Of a stretch of DNA of 64,000 nt, positions 12,001 to 22,100 are shown one piece after another (positions within the stretch are counted from its first letter, which is position 1; every line of letters starts with the position of its first letter). The position numbers and the translations under genes are program-made. Under the pieces are notes generated by a model that worked only from the letters and a program-made list of their open reading frames with translations, did no database searches and was not told the DNA's origin. This DNA is from Oscheius sp. JU75 (taxonomy: Eukaryota; Nematoda; Chromadorea; Rhabditida; Rhabditidae). The DNA lies in assembly GCA_037178855.1 (NCBI GenBank), contig JASJZC010000004.1, forward strand, positions 1,798,001-1,862,000, given 5' to 3'.

Positions 12001-14210
12001 CCAAAAACCAGAAGAAGATCTTCATTCTCCTCATTTTCCAGGTATTGTAGAGCTAATGAAAAGAGTCTTTCAGCTATCCCTCCCACTACTTTTCAACATA
12101 ATCCCCCTCCAGATCGTCGTCCTCTCGACCTACTTCCGTCTTCGGACTGAACTTCTGGTCAACAGTCTCGGCTGTATTCTCTCTTTTGCCCAAGTCATTG
12201 ATCCAATACTCATTTTCTTCTTCATCAAACCGTACCGTCTCGCCCTGCTTGGTTGGCTTCTAAAGAAGAAGACTCCCGTTCATAGTGTACCGTTCCCACC
12301 TCCAGAACAGCAAATTCCTTAATATGACTGTGTTGTCGTTATAAATCTCATAACTATCGATTTCACGCTGTTTCACCATGGTAAAGGATTCACAACTCTT
12401 CTTACCTCTCGTCTTAAAAATGGACGGTAAGTACAGAGTAAAGACAGAGATATGCATACGTTAATGTGTGAGACACCAATTCACCTGTCTCTCCCAACAT
12501 GGGTTCTCTTCTGAACCCTTGTATTTTGACCAGCATCGTTCTAACAAATAGACGACTTGCTTTATAATAGCGTCAATCCTATGTTCAGCGAGTAAATTAG
12601 ATTAGAACCAAGGCTGGATATAAAAATGACAGTCCCGACAAAAGTTTTTGCTTTTTAGAGCTGTCTAACTTCAGTCCTTTCCTCGTCCTCGGTTCTTTTG
12701 ACCTTGAGCGTAACTTCTCCAGGTACTAGGTCACTGCTACAATTGGTCATCCTTCCTAACAGTCCAGCCTTTGAACTTGTACCCGACCCTACTCAAGCCT
12801 TTTCAGAAAATGCGTTCGGAAAGAACCTATATGAGTGTTACTTCTGGATCCCTGGCTCTCATCCTCAATATTTTCCTCTCTTACATCATCTATACTACTC
12901 GAATAAACACTCTCGGGAGATACAAACATCTTTTGTTCTTGTACACTCTATCAGCAGCCATCTATGCCTCAAATCAAATCCTCACCGCTGCCGTGGGTTT
13001 TCTTTTTGCAAACTACTATTGGTTCTAGGAATTCGTGGTCTGTCCCTCTGGCTACCTAATGTACGACACAATCAACATCCTCCCGATTTCACTTGCTCAA
13101 GTGTTCATCGAGAACTATGCTGTCTGTTTCATCGCCCTCATAACTATCATCTCTTGGTGCTTTGTCTATCGCTACTTTGTCGCTCTGAGAGCCAACCGTC
13201 TTGACTATCTTCATCAGAACTGGAGGGTCTTGGCTTCAGCCACTGTTCTCGTCATGTCGATCGTGTTATTCTGCTCTTTGTACAGTTGTTTCCCTCGAGA
13301 GTCCTACTACCAAGAGAACAGAGAACCTTTCTCTAATCTGACCGGGAGAGAACTCAATAGCACCGCTTATAATTGTGGGCCAGTTATGGTACACGGATTG
13401 CTTTCATCAAGGGGAATTCTTTTAGGTGGGAGGAGTGGTCAATTGGCAGGTCTATTTCGGTCTGAGCCAATTCACGGCCTTCATCTTCGTCTGTGGAATG
13501 GTCAACATCTACTGTGCTGTGAGAATAGCTCTCTTTTTGAGAAAGAGTTTTGCCGAGTCAAATACGGCTTTGAAGAGACAGACAAGGGTATTCACCCTTC
13601 TAATGCTACAGGTACTCTCGCTAAGTGTATTTTCAAAGAAACCAGTTCATATTTCCATTGACCTTCAATATGATGCCAGTGTTCCTCGTATTCTTGGCCG
13701 CCTATCTACATATTCCGACCATGAATCTCGAGATCTACGTGGGTCCAATTGTGTCCATCGCTCAAATAATCGACCCCCTACTGGTTTATCTCTTCATATC
13801 GGACTATCGGAAGACTGTCCGGAATCTCTTCCGGAAAGAGCGAAGAGTTCAGCCAGAAATCACTTTTTCGGTCAACATTTGAATAAATCAACGAGAAACC
13901 TTCCGGCGGCCTCGATCTGACCGGTTAAAGCGGTCATGCAATGTGTTCCAATCAAATGAATTCCTCCGTCATATATAGAATTAAACCCACTTTGAAATTG
14001 CTGGCTGACATCCATTGGAAAACGACATCACAAAGAGTGTTCAGAGCTTTGGAATCAGTAGGAAGACGGTTGTGAGAGAGCTGAGAAATTAGCTGAAGAG
14101 TGAAAGTCTTGAATACGATCAATTCGGCTACTACCTACCTGTTCAGAAAGTTCTAGCCTAATTGACGGGTTCGGACTGTTCTTGTCCAACAGTTGCATGA
14201 GCCATGACAT
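1..14210 (-). CDS. cls: CLASP family microtubule plus-end rescue factor (TOG/HEAT repeats), 3' end outside window
   Basis: CLASP proteins bind microtubule plus ends and kinetochores and promote rescue through TOG (HEAT-repeat) domains. Exons seen, in transcript order: 14210-14139, 14092-13991, 6774-6674, 6326-6035, 5993-5893, 3582-3431, 1940-1860, 1818-1754, 1713-1621, then from 1582 leftwards. Phases agree at every junction. TOG1 runs from the first exon (WLMQLLDK, WMSASNFK) through ALVERLGDSKPQVRDS to the closing helix LLMQRYEEALRKGS. TOG2 starts at GVVTEEEIRRNFRDVPKIT and includes IDWSKR, LRSQVCKEACIT and INDADPKARKNGRDSY. A Ser/Arg-rich basic linker follows (about 900-310) and a third TOG begins near 250. 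The start is placed at 14210, five bases after a TTTCAG acceptor. Introns 6775-13990 and 3583-5892 contain other complete genes. The protein continues past base 1. Family assignment is strong; mRNA continuity across the long introns is inferred from phase and domain order. Confidence 0.88.
1941..3430 (-). other. CLASP intron, 1.5 kb, no coding exon recognised
   Basis: This interval separates the CLASP linker exon ending at 3431 from the next exon starting at 1940. Open frames on both strands are short, without family resemblance or consistent splice sites. Nothing supportable is seen here. Confidence 0.6.
4087..5312 (-). CDS. Nematode-type cytosolic protein tyrosine phosphatase, nested in a CLASP intron
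   Basis: Classical PTP domain. Visible landmarks: NRYLNQVCLDETRV near the domain start, DYINANYV, the WPD loop (WPDQGVP), the catalytic P-loop VHCSAGVGRT and the Q-loop region AVQNDMQYIYCH. All residues needed for phosphotyrosine hydrolysis are present. A Lys/Arg-rich N-terminal region (about 5312-5130) and a basic tail flank the domain; there is no signal peptide or membrane segment. This is the layout of the many small PTPs expanded in nematodes, often germline-expressed (family knowledge). Two exons are joined by an apparent 23-nt intron ending at the TTCCAG near 4900; the intron carries an in-frame stop, so it must be removed. The start MDKKKPP at 5312 is preferred; an in-frame Met at 5357 is possible. 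The gene lies wholly in the CLASP intron 3583-5892 on the same strand. Confidence 0.88.
6957..8083 (+). CDS. Str-like seven-transmembrane chemoreceptor 1
   Basis: Nematode serpentine receptor, most like the Str group of chemosensory GPCRs, expected in sensory-neuron cilia. Seven hydrophobic segments can be followed over about six exons. Family landmarks: GKYKWFLL after TM1, TGYMLYDN in the second exon, FVYRYYVFCK after TM3, KKQKRLFGLL before TM6, and the C-terminal VIDPLLILYFIKPYR. Start at 6957 (MISRMMEK) or 6969/6972. An apparent 26-nt intron (7438-7463) precedes the exon beginning GYLMIWI. The first intron does not resolve cleanly: the strong GTAAG donor at 7158 is out of phase with the only acceptor near 7211, so a weaker donor at 7162, an unseen exon or a lesion is needed. 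An AATAAA signal follows at about 8104. First of five receptors in one CLASP intron. Confidence 0.8.
8304..9431 (+). CDS. Str-like seven-transmembrane chemoreceptor 2
   Basis: Same family and exon plan as its neighbours. Landmarks: SGGLASLFNFVLLLIIV (TM1), SKHIGQYCYLLFFY, SSGYLFFDTAHFLP, FVYRYCVVCK after TM3, QNQKKIFTLLLLQ before TM6, and VVDPILTLIFIKPYR at the C-terminal end of TM7, then a short Ser/Arg tail. Introns are about 38-50 nt, for example 8496-8533, with consistent phases. The start at 8304 (MYKSEDVSF) puts TM1 where it lies in the paralogues; an upstream in-frame Met at 8239 would add a hydrophobic stretch and is less likely. Closest in sequence to receptor 3, consistent with recent tandem duplication. 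AATAAA follows near 9484. Confidence 0.87.
9692..10789 (+). CDS. Str-like seven-transmembrane chemoreceptor 3
   Basis: Intact Str-like receptor. It shows LTVLSGSLAALLNLILL (TM1), SKNIGQYSYLLFLY, TFFTTSSGYLVIDN, FIYRYCVVCK after TM3, EMMPNSQCEEEFG in an extracellular loop (shared with receptor 2), AQEQKKVFTLLLLQ before TM6 and VVDPILTVIYIRPYR at TM7. The tail SSFRGSRNN nearly repeats the tail of receptor 2 (SSFRGSTNN), so the two are close duplicates. Introns are short with canonical GT-AG ends. The start at 9692 (MFSIEQT) is just ahead of TM1. It is expected to sense small molecules; no ligand can be inferred. Confidence 0.88.
10891..11190 (+). pseudogene. Fragment of a Str-like chemoreceptor (TM1-TM2 only)
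   Basis: A clear first exon of a receptor (MSLLESVTLILSLITGSIV, then VRSKHISQYSYLLFFYTTSGLLYTISQVLGY) closely matches receptors 2 and 3. It stops there: the usual donor after TM2 is missing, the frame enters unrelated sequence ending at 11190, and the next intact receptor begins at 11236. TM3-TM7 are absent. It is best read as a decayed or partial tandem copy. Confidence 0.8.
11236..12322 (+). CDS. Str-like seven-transmembrane chemoreceptor 4
   Basis: Intact Str-like receptor with several exons. Landmarks: VTSGSLALILNLLLACIILA (TM1), YVGKYKWLLFLYTVSAAVYA (TM2), GYMFYDTLRILPI, FFYRYYVVCK after TM3, VNETAYIGA in the second large loop, MAKNQKKIFILLIFQ before TM6 and VIDPILIFFFIKPYR at TM7. The junction after ILIAG is in phase with the exon starting SFFMCLDG. 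The start at 11236 (MSPESWRI) directly precedes TM1. It is closest to receptors 1 and 5 (KYKW type) rather than 2 and 3, so two subgroups are interleaved in the array. Confidence 0.87.
12619..12625 (+). promoter_or_regulatory. TATA-like box upstream of receptor 5
   Basis: A TATAAAA heptamer lies about 185 nt upstream of the receptor 5 start, within the 487-nt gap after receptor 4 (12323-12809), where no reading frame is convincing. Spacing to a transcription start cannot be judged. Confidence 0.35.
12810..13882 (+). CDS. Str-like seven-transmembrane chemoreceptor 5
   Basis: Last member of the array. Landmarks: VTSGSLALILNIFLSYIIY (TM1), LGRYKHLLFLYTLSAAIYA (TM2), PSGYLMYDTINILPI, CFVYRYFVALR after TM3, NSTAYNCGPVM, LKRQTRVFTLLMLQ before TM6 and IIDPLLVYLFISDYR at TM7. 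The final ISDYR, rather than IKPYR as in its neighbours, is closer to the usual nematode Str signature. A 34-nt intron precedes the exon beginning FIFPLTFNMMP. Start at 12810 (MRSERTY) is preferred over 12831. The stop codon abuts AATAAA near 13881. It ends about 100 nt before the CLASP exon at 13991, which is on the other strand. Confidence 0.86.
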
Positions 14211-16493
14211 TCTTTCTGAAACGGTATAGGTAAAGGCAGAGAGGTGATGAAATAAACATAGATTTTGAAAAGAATTACGAATTGTGAAAGAGAGCCCGAG
14301 GAAATTGACTTGGACCCATCGGAAATCCTCTAATTGAATCATTTAGGGGGTGCTTGCTGGCTTGCCGAAACAAAAGAGCCAAGCTGACAAAACAACGTTT
14401 ATCCAACGAAATGTTTGCTATAAGAAGAAGGAATTGCGAAATCTCGAGGGGATACCCTTCTCATACGTAAAGCCCAAGTCCAAGCTAAACTAACAGCTGA
14501 CCACTGCGCGAAATCAAACCCGAACCGGTTCTTGACCAGTCGAACATTACGGTCGCTTATTTTAAAAAGTACAAGAGTTCTCAAGAAGTCTTTTCGACAA
14601 CGGGTCTGAAACTGAGAGATGTTTCAATCGGTATAGGTAGTGATGGACCAGTATCAGCAGTCAACAAATTGTTGCCTAGGAAAGTCGATATGGAAATTGC
14701 CCCCCAAAATAATCCAATTATCTCATTCTTAGTTACTCGTCTCTAATGAACGTGGCATCGAACCCCGAAAAAGGACGGACTGAATGACAAAGTGCTTGCA
14801 ATGAATAATGTGGTCGCGCAAATCAGCTGTTGTGTCGGCGATGATGATGTCTCTCGTTTGCAGCTGGTAGCAGTCAGCGGTAGTAACGATCTCTGCGTCT
14901 CTGACCCGAGCCCGGCTCTCGCTCTCACACTCGTTACGCAGTCACTACGTACGTGGAAGGGGATGAGGCGTAGAGCGGCTACTAATTGGCCACAAGGAGA
15001 AGACATAAGCCAGATTTTACGGTGGGAAGAGACTAACAATGTTTTATGTGAAGACTATTGATAAGGAAAGGCGTAGAGTCATAGTAGACCAGAAGAATTA
15101 TAATGACCGACTAGATGCAATTGTTATGCATTGAAAGACCGGTGAGGGAGAGGCTACTCCGAACTTGATCAAGGAGCTCGCGAGAAAGACAGACGCAAAA
15201 AAGAGCTTTACACCAGTGTTCCACGCAGGTGGCGCCCGAACAACCCGTTTTTTGAGTTATCACCTTCCCGTTGGCAATATCTTATGGTTAGGGTATCTTT
15301 TCCCTTATCCTCATTAGAGAAAGGAGTTCAGCTTTAACAGGGGATGAACAAAAACAAAAAGTTTGCGTGGAAGGCGTCCATGCTGGACATTACACCACGG
15401 ACGCAACGATATGTTGACTATCGAAATTAGAGACCACCCCGGGTTACCGTATCTTACAGATGATCAACTGTGTTCCTTCTGGTTATAAGTTCTGTATGAA
15501 ACTCTAGCATGCCTGCCTCTAGAAGAATTATCATGAGCAAACAGAGATCGACTTATCGTTTCCACATCTGTGCAAATAAAAGCTACACAATTTTACTATC
15601 TTCGTGTGATTCCAGTTATCTGTGAACCAGTCGACTATGCCGCCTGGTCGGTGGTTTTTTGAGCTCCGAGTCGTCTATTGCTATGAAACTCTCCAAAGAT
15701 CAAAAGCAATAACTTTTTTTTTTACAATTAAATCAATCAAAACAGTAGCTTGCTAACTTAACTTCTTGCATTAGCTTGACTTGTCTTGCCAGAAAAGTCC
15801 ACAAACATTGTCAAGTGGTTTCCCAGATTAGAATTGACTTGGGTCGACGCCTCTTGTAAATTGTTAAGGTAGCATCTCATGCTCTTCGAAGAAACAATAG
15901 AACTCTTGAAGTAATTTGCACTATCAACGCTTCCTCGGAATCGAATGGTAACTTTTTTGTTTGTTTCTGACGAGCGTGCGTAGACAAATCAGCTGGTTTA
16001 ACAACCGTCCGATAGGGATCTAATAATCCATGCTCTGTCATGTTCCACCCTTCTCTTTTCCTCTTTTGGTGAATAGATCCAGTAACTTCTACTTACAAAA
16101 GACATTTGAAGAGTTTTCTCGACTCATCCAAACTGAACAAGTTTCGGTTTTGTCCCGATTCTTTTGTCCGCTTCATATGTTTATACTACTCTCTATTCGA
16201 GTGATCAATGACTCCAATTTCCGTTCGATTCTGCATTCCGGCCATCTTTTCTATGCTGATCGTCTATCTTTACCGTTCTATTGAGATACTCTTTGGGGTT
16301 ATTCTGAATCGAATCTTTTACTTGTCCCAGTTACTGTCTCCATTCGACCCGATACGTCCACATGACGCCATTTTACGTACTGCCCTCAACCCATTTTGAA
16401 ATGGCATCCATCCTTCTTACCCCAGCTTTTCCATAGTAACAGCCCCTTGGCGCTTGTTTCGTTCTTTTAAAATAAAAATATACTATTTAGGAG
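14211..16493. other. Intergenic region, 2.3 kb, between divergent CLASP and SLC35A-type genes
   Basis: It holds the presumed promoters of CLASP (leftward) and of the transporter at 16494 (rightward). Reading frames on both strands are short, compositionally biased and lack family signals or paired splice sites. No RNA gene or repeat family could be supported. Confidence 0.6.
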
Positions 16494-17700
16494 ATGACGA
16501 AGGACGAGGGGAAAGATCCGTTGTTGCCACTGAGTCTTGGACAGAAGACGGACAATGGTCGATCAGATTTCTGGTTCAAGACCTATGTGATAGTGACTAT
16601 GACCTTTCTCTGGACGGGATACACTCTGACCGTCCGATATACACGCAGTGTCGTCCCTCCAGATCAGGTTTGAACTCTATGTCTATTTTCTACTAGCCTT
16701 TTCTAGAGATATTCCTCTTCAACGGTAGTACTGGTAGCGGAATGTGTCAAGTTATTCATCACTATTACCATGATTTTTCGAGAGACTGAGTATCGAACGA
16801 CGGAATTCAGTTCAATTCTCAAGAAATACTACTTTGGAGCTCCGAAAGAGGTGCTCAAAATGAGTGTGCCGTCGTTGGCCTACGCTCTTCAGAACAATCT
16901 CGACTTTATAGCTCTTTCCAATCTCGACGCTGGTCTCTACCAGGTACTCCTCTCTATTTCCTTTTTCAGTTCTACTTTCAGATCACAACACAGTTGAAAG
17001 TGGTCACGACCGCCCTGTTCATGATAGTCTTTCTGGGCAGAAAATTCTCCGGAACTCGATGGGCTGCTATCTTCCTTCTCTTTCTGGGTGTGGCAGCTGT
17101 TCAGGTTGGTCAATCAATCGCCTTGTCTGACGCTATACCCAAAGGCGGCTGAACAAACAGTTTTCAGTTGAACAACGTCAGTGGACAGGCTTCCGATCCC
17201 AAAGGAACCGAGAATTACTTTCTTGGGATCACAGCCGTTCTCTCGACCTGTGTGACTGCCGGATTCGCGGGTGTCTATTTTGAAAAGATGCTCAAAGACG
17301 GAGGCAGTACTCCGTTCTGGGTTCGGAATCTGCAAATGTACAGTTGTGGAGTGATCAGTGCCTCGCTCGGTTGTCTCTTCAGTGAGGCAGCCGAAATCCA
17401 AGAAAAAGGTTTCTTCTACGGATACGACTACCGGGTCTATGCCATTGTTGGTTAGTTCTTCTCCCTTTTCGAACACTGGAGTATATTGTAGCATTCCTGT
17501 CAGTTGGCGGAGTCTACATTTCGCTGGTCATGAAGCATTTGGACAACATGCACAAAAGTTACGCCTCGGCCGTGTCCATCATACTCGTGGTCGTCCTCTC
17601 ATGCATCTTCTTCCCGAACATCTTCATAGGCGCCTATTTCGTCCTTGGAACAGCCTTGGTCATTGGAGCTGTTCTCCTCTATAATTCCGTGGCCGAATAA
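16494..17700 (+). CDS. Golgi nucleotide-sugar transporter, SLC35A (UDP-GlcNAc/UDP-galactose) family
   Basis: Multi-pass antiporter expected to import UDP-sugars into the Golgi lumen in exchange for UMP. The product starts MTKDEGKDPLLPLSLG and has about ten hydrophobic segments. Family landmarks: MSVPSLAYALQNNLDFIALSNLD, a close match to the SLC35A P-(A/S)-x-Y-x-x-QNNL signature; TTQLKVVTTALFM; GVYFEKMLKDGG, like the VYFEK/LK motif; and a final hydrophobic block ending SVAE. Several introns of about 40-50 nt are seen (for example after VPPDQ), all in phase. The ATG lies three bases after TATTTAG, a good trans-splice acceptor. AATAAA lies near 17809. UDP-GlcNAc and UDP-galactose specificity cannot be separated by sight. 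Confidence 0.87.
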
Positions 17701-17938
17701 GCGGGTATCCACTTGCCTCTTCTCTTTATCTGTGATACTATGCTTTACTTCTGGGATCTGGTCTGTTTTCGATACAATACGTGTCTAGTCTGTGCATTTA
17801 ACCAATGCTAATAAATGTTGTTACCTCAATATCGATTTCTTAGAAAAGGCAGACCGAAAGCACGAGCAACCAGCGAAGCGCGCTGTCAGAATCTGAACCA
17901 AGCTTTTCCTGTCTCACCCCTTCTCATTCGCTCTCAAA

Positions 17939-18631
17939 ATGCTTTCGGTCAAGTGTCCCTACTGTCTCAATCCTTACTGTAAGTTTACTTCTTGATCTGA
18001 GTTAGCGGTTTTTCAGTTAGTCTCAAGACTCAGGGCGTCAGCCCGGTAATTGGTGTCTGTGGACACTCAGTTTGTTCCTCCTGTATAGACAAACTCGTCG
18101 ACAGTGTCTGTCTCCATTGTCGGAAGCTGGGCAGTTTCCAGAGCTCTACCAGAAACTACATGGCTGATGGTAAGTGATCTTCTACTCACACATAGGAGTT
18201 GTTCAGAGTTGCTCCAATACATCGATGAGACGGCAGAGCATCCCGATTTCAAGCAGATCTGTGAGGATGACATCAAAGAGTTGAAGAAGAAACTGGAGAA
18301 GCTGACAGAACGATACAATGGTATGTATTTCTTAATTTTTTCTCACAGGTTACAGATCTCCGAAGACGATCGGGACAAATGGCCACGACCAATGGCTACT
18401 TCGGTGCGACTGAGGTTCATTGGACGCCCTTCCCTCGACCAGTCAGACCTGAAGAGTCGAGTCGTGCTAGGATGCAGCAACAGCCAAGCGATGGTTTCAA
18501 TTGGGTAGGTAACATTCTACCCAAACCTGCATGATTATTCGTTTAAGGGTTCCCCATTTGGTCGAGGACGGCGAGAAGGCTCGCCGACTGTCTACTGCGC
18601 CAATCCATATTGTACCCAGTGTTCCAGTTAA
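17939..18631 (+). CDS. Small RING-finger protein, nematode type, probable E3 ubiquitin ligase
   Basis: The N-terminal RING runs from SVKCPYCLNPYF through GVCGHSVCSSCIDKL to VCLHCRKLGSF. It matches C-x2-C...C-x-H-x2-C-x2-C...C-x2-C with all zinc ligands present. The following SSTRNYMADELLQYIDE resembles the 'CRK...ntpNyal' continuation common in nematode RING proteins. A helical Lys/Glu stretch (ICEDDIKELKKKLEKLTERYN) is a probable short coiled coil. The C-terminal half is Pro/Arg-rich and of unknown function. Exon phases work if the third junction uses the acceptor after GTTACAG near 18355. The final exon ends GSPFGRGRREGSPTVYCANP... at 18631. MAT1-like RING was considered, but the downstream sequence does not fit. 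Confidence 0.75.
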
Positions 18632-19185
18632 TGAATATTTGAGAAGCACATTCTCCTTATTATACCACAAAGGCTATCTTCCTCTTTAATATCCGATTCT
18701 TTGTTCTGATACACGTCGGTTTGTTCAACCCCTTTTGAAAGAAGGGATAATCTGCTAATTGGGATGAACTTTGAGCTCGTTTGATTCACCTCATCATACA
18801 ACCTTCTTTACTAAAACGCAATGGTGTCGTCCGTCTGTCATGATGTCCGCACAATTGCATATCAACACTAACTCCAAAAGGCTGGCAAGTCATTTCATGA
18901 CAAAAGACAAGAGGACAAGACAGCTGTGGAGGAAACTGCTACTAGGAAAGCGGCGCAGCCGCTTTTAATCAATTCTAAGCCAAAGCCAGAGGGCTGCGAA
19001 GCTTGTAGCCCTTTCCGAACGAGTTCTGACAAGTCTCGACTTGCCAAAACAAACTGTTTACTTTCTGCCAACGCTTCCCTCCCATTTGACCTTATCGCCA
19101 TTCGCGTCTCCCCGTCTCTGCTCCCAAAATTATGGTTCCCTATCAATGTTTTCTACATTTGGGTTCTTTCTAGGACGACCATCGG
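18632..19185. other. Intergenic, no feature seen
   Basis: This 554-nt gap lies between the RING gene and the metallopeptidase gene. A TTTCTAG acceptor 12 nt before the next ATG is the only recognisable element. Confidence 0.5.
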
Positions 19186-22100
19186 ATGGCTCGACGGAGA
19201 AAACACAATTTTCGGCCGCCGAATGAATATGAGGAGTTGGATGAAATAGAGGCCAGAAGACGGACCAGAGATCAAGTTTGTCTCCCGGTTTTTAGTGAAT
19301 ACAAATGGGATTTAGAGCCTTCTTCCGAAAGAGAACTGGCTGTTTGTGCTCGCCGTCTTTGGACTCGCCTACCTTGTCGTCAACTATTATGACAAGTAGG
19401 ATATTCTTATATAAACAAGAGTTTGTTCCAGTTATCGTCCTCCGATAGTCCCTGCATCGGACTACAGTCGATTCAGTGAGGAAAGAGCACGAACAACGAT
19501 GATCAAATTGTCAGAAATAGGACCGCGACCGAGCGGGTCGGAAGCGCTTGAAGTAGCTCTATTAGATCGACTCATTGATTTCTTTTTGTCAGATAGCAGC
19601 ATTCGAATACATCACTGGAAAAATAGCCAAAATAGGCGAACTGAAAGGAGTCAATCGCTTGAAACTGGACATCCAGAGACCCTCAGACTGTTTCGATGTC
19701 GATTTCATTAGTCCCTTCACCAATTGTTACCACAAAGTTTCCAATATTGGTTTGTCTTCTTTTCAATGTCTAATCAAGTTTAGTTGTCCGAATGGGTCCG
19801 GCTGGTACTTCTCAATCGAACCATTCTTTCCTCCTCAACTGCCACTACGATACACAGCCAGATGCTCCTGGAGCCACGGATGACGCCGTATGTCCTACTG
19901 CAGAGACATAATCTCTCTCTAGGTATCATGTGCTGTGATGCTGGATATTATGGAGATTCTGGCGAGAGGAGATATGACGTTGAATAACGATGTGATCTTC
20001 CTGTTCAATGGAGCTGAGGAATCGGGACTGCAGGCAGCTCACGGCTTCATCACACAGCATCCTTGGCGACACTCGGTCCGTGCATTCATCAACCTGGAAG
20101 GAGCTGGTTCGGGAGGACGAGAGATTCTCTTCCAAACAGGACCGGGGAATCCCTGGTTGTCGGAAGTCTACGTGAACAGTGTCCCTCACCCATCGTGCAG
20201 CATCCTGGGACAGGAACTCTTCCAAGGTTCGCACGGAAAAAACGCGAAATACAACATGAGATGGTTACATCTCTTGGAATTAGCTGAGCAATGGTTCAGC
20301 CAAAAAAAAGCCAAGTTCAAATTGGCTAGACCGTGGTTTAGTCTGAACGAAGGTTCCAAAACTCTGCTAGTTAGCAGTTGCTGAAGGATGAAAAACCTTT
20401 TTGTATCACTCTTGATTTAGAATTTTCATGAAAACGTAATAATATAATGTGGCTGAACTGTGGCTATGTACCACATTATATTCTATTCATTCCAGCCAAG
20501 GTCATCCCCTCCGATACCGACTTTCGCATCTTCAGGGACTTCGGCAGAGTTTCTGGTATGTTCCTACTGATTCTCCTTTCAAATATATCCAGGTCTGGAC
20601 ATTGCCTACTACCGGAACGGATGGGTCTATCACACCGAGTTCGACCAGCACTTCCGAATCCAGAAGGGAGACATTCAAAGGTATGCTTTGAAATGTCCTT
20701 CAAACAGTTCAGTTCAGAACAGGAGAGAACATTTTGGCACTAGTTAGAGGATTGGATGAAAGTGAGTATATCGCGCAGCCGGGAAACTTTGAGGACAAGT
20801 CGAAGACCGTCTTCTTTGATCTGCTTGGGAAGGTCGTCTTCAAGTTTAGTCTCAACGTCGGTGAGTGTTTTACTATTGCTTGGAGAAACCTAACAAGCGT
20901 ATGTTTTCATATTTGAATAGGACGCAAATTTCTTAAATATTATGAATTCTAAACATTCTCTTTCCTCTCTACTGGCAGGAGAATGTCCCGACTGACGAGA
21001 TTGCGACTAATCTGTTCCGACCCAGGGCCAAAAATGATTGAAGATTTTCTTTCTTGTAGCTGTTTGCTTGTCCAAAATAAACGTCTTCTAAGTATGTCAG
21101 TTTTCAGCCATCATGATCAACACTGTAACAGCTCTGTGGTCGGTCTTCTCTATAATCAAGAACCGCAATCCTTACTTTTATCGAGCATTGACCACCTCCT
21201 TCCTGATGGCCTTCCTTCCTTCTGGTCTCGTTCTCGTCTTCTCTGCTCGTCTCTTCGGATTCCAGTTCTTCTGGTGTCATCCTTCCTCTGTTTCTCTAAT
21301 CTCGTTTTCCAGGCACAAAGCCATCTGGCAGGTCTACATCTTCTACTTTTTCACACACGTCTTCTGCGGGCTGTATGTCAACTGCTGTTGGCTGTCCGAC
21401 GACAAGAAAGTCGTGAGTTTCTTCTTGCTCTTTTATTCAAAAGCAAAGTTTTAGAGACTGGAAAAGGCCAAGGCCTACCACGATGCCTTCCTGGCCATCT
21501 TAACAGTTCTGCTCGTTCTGGCCATGCTGCCGCAGAAGCTAAATGGATCCAGCATCTATTTAAGTCTCTTTCTTCTTGCCGCCAAATTGAAGGATCTTTT
21601 CTATTTCTTTTTCACGAGACTCAGTCTCTTCAATGGTAAGATTGCCGAAGATTCCAACTGGTCTTTTTAGAGGAGAGGTCACTTTTCTACTCGATTCTTC
21701 TCTCCCAGATTCCTTTTGCTATCCTTCACTTCTACCTCACGAGCCTCCTCCTCTATCTCATGGTTCCGATCATGGGAAGAACTGGAATGAAGATTCCGGA
21801 TCCTGACATGCTCATCTTTTTCGCCACTAACATTCTGTCCTCTATCTTTATCTGGTCTTTGGTAAGACAACTCTTTACTCTTTTCAAGAGCAACTTCCAG
21901 ACTCCTCTGGTTCAGTTGACTGACTGGCAGACGGATAACAGAGACAAGAGTTTTCTGGCGAGACACAAGAGTGTCTGGATCTACTTCGCAATTGTCATCG
22001 GTCTTCTTTCCTTCACAAGTCTCGGAACTTCCTACCAATTTGACGAAGCAATGCCGAAACTCAGGCGTATTCATGCTATTGTAAGCATTCCCTTTTCAGT

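Noticed and set aside
16030-16399. Hydrophobic plus-strand frames upstream of the SLC35A-type gene
   Set aside because: Short, Phe/Ser/Leu-rich translation of pyrimidine-rich DNA, with no motif or splice signals.
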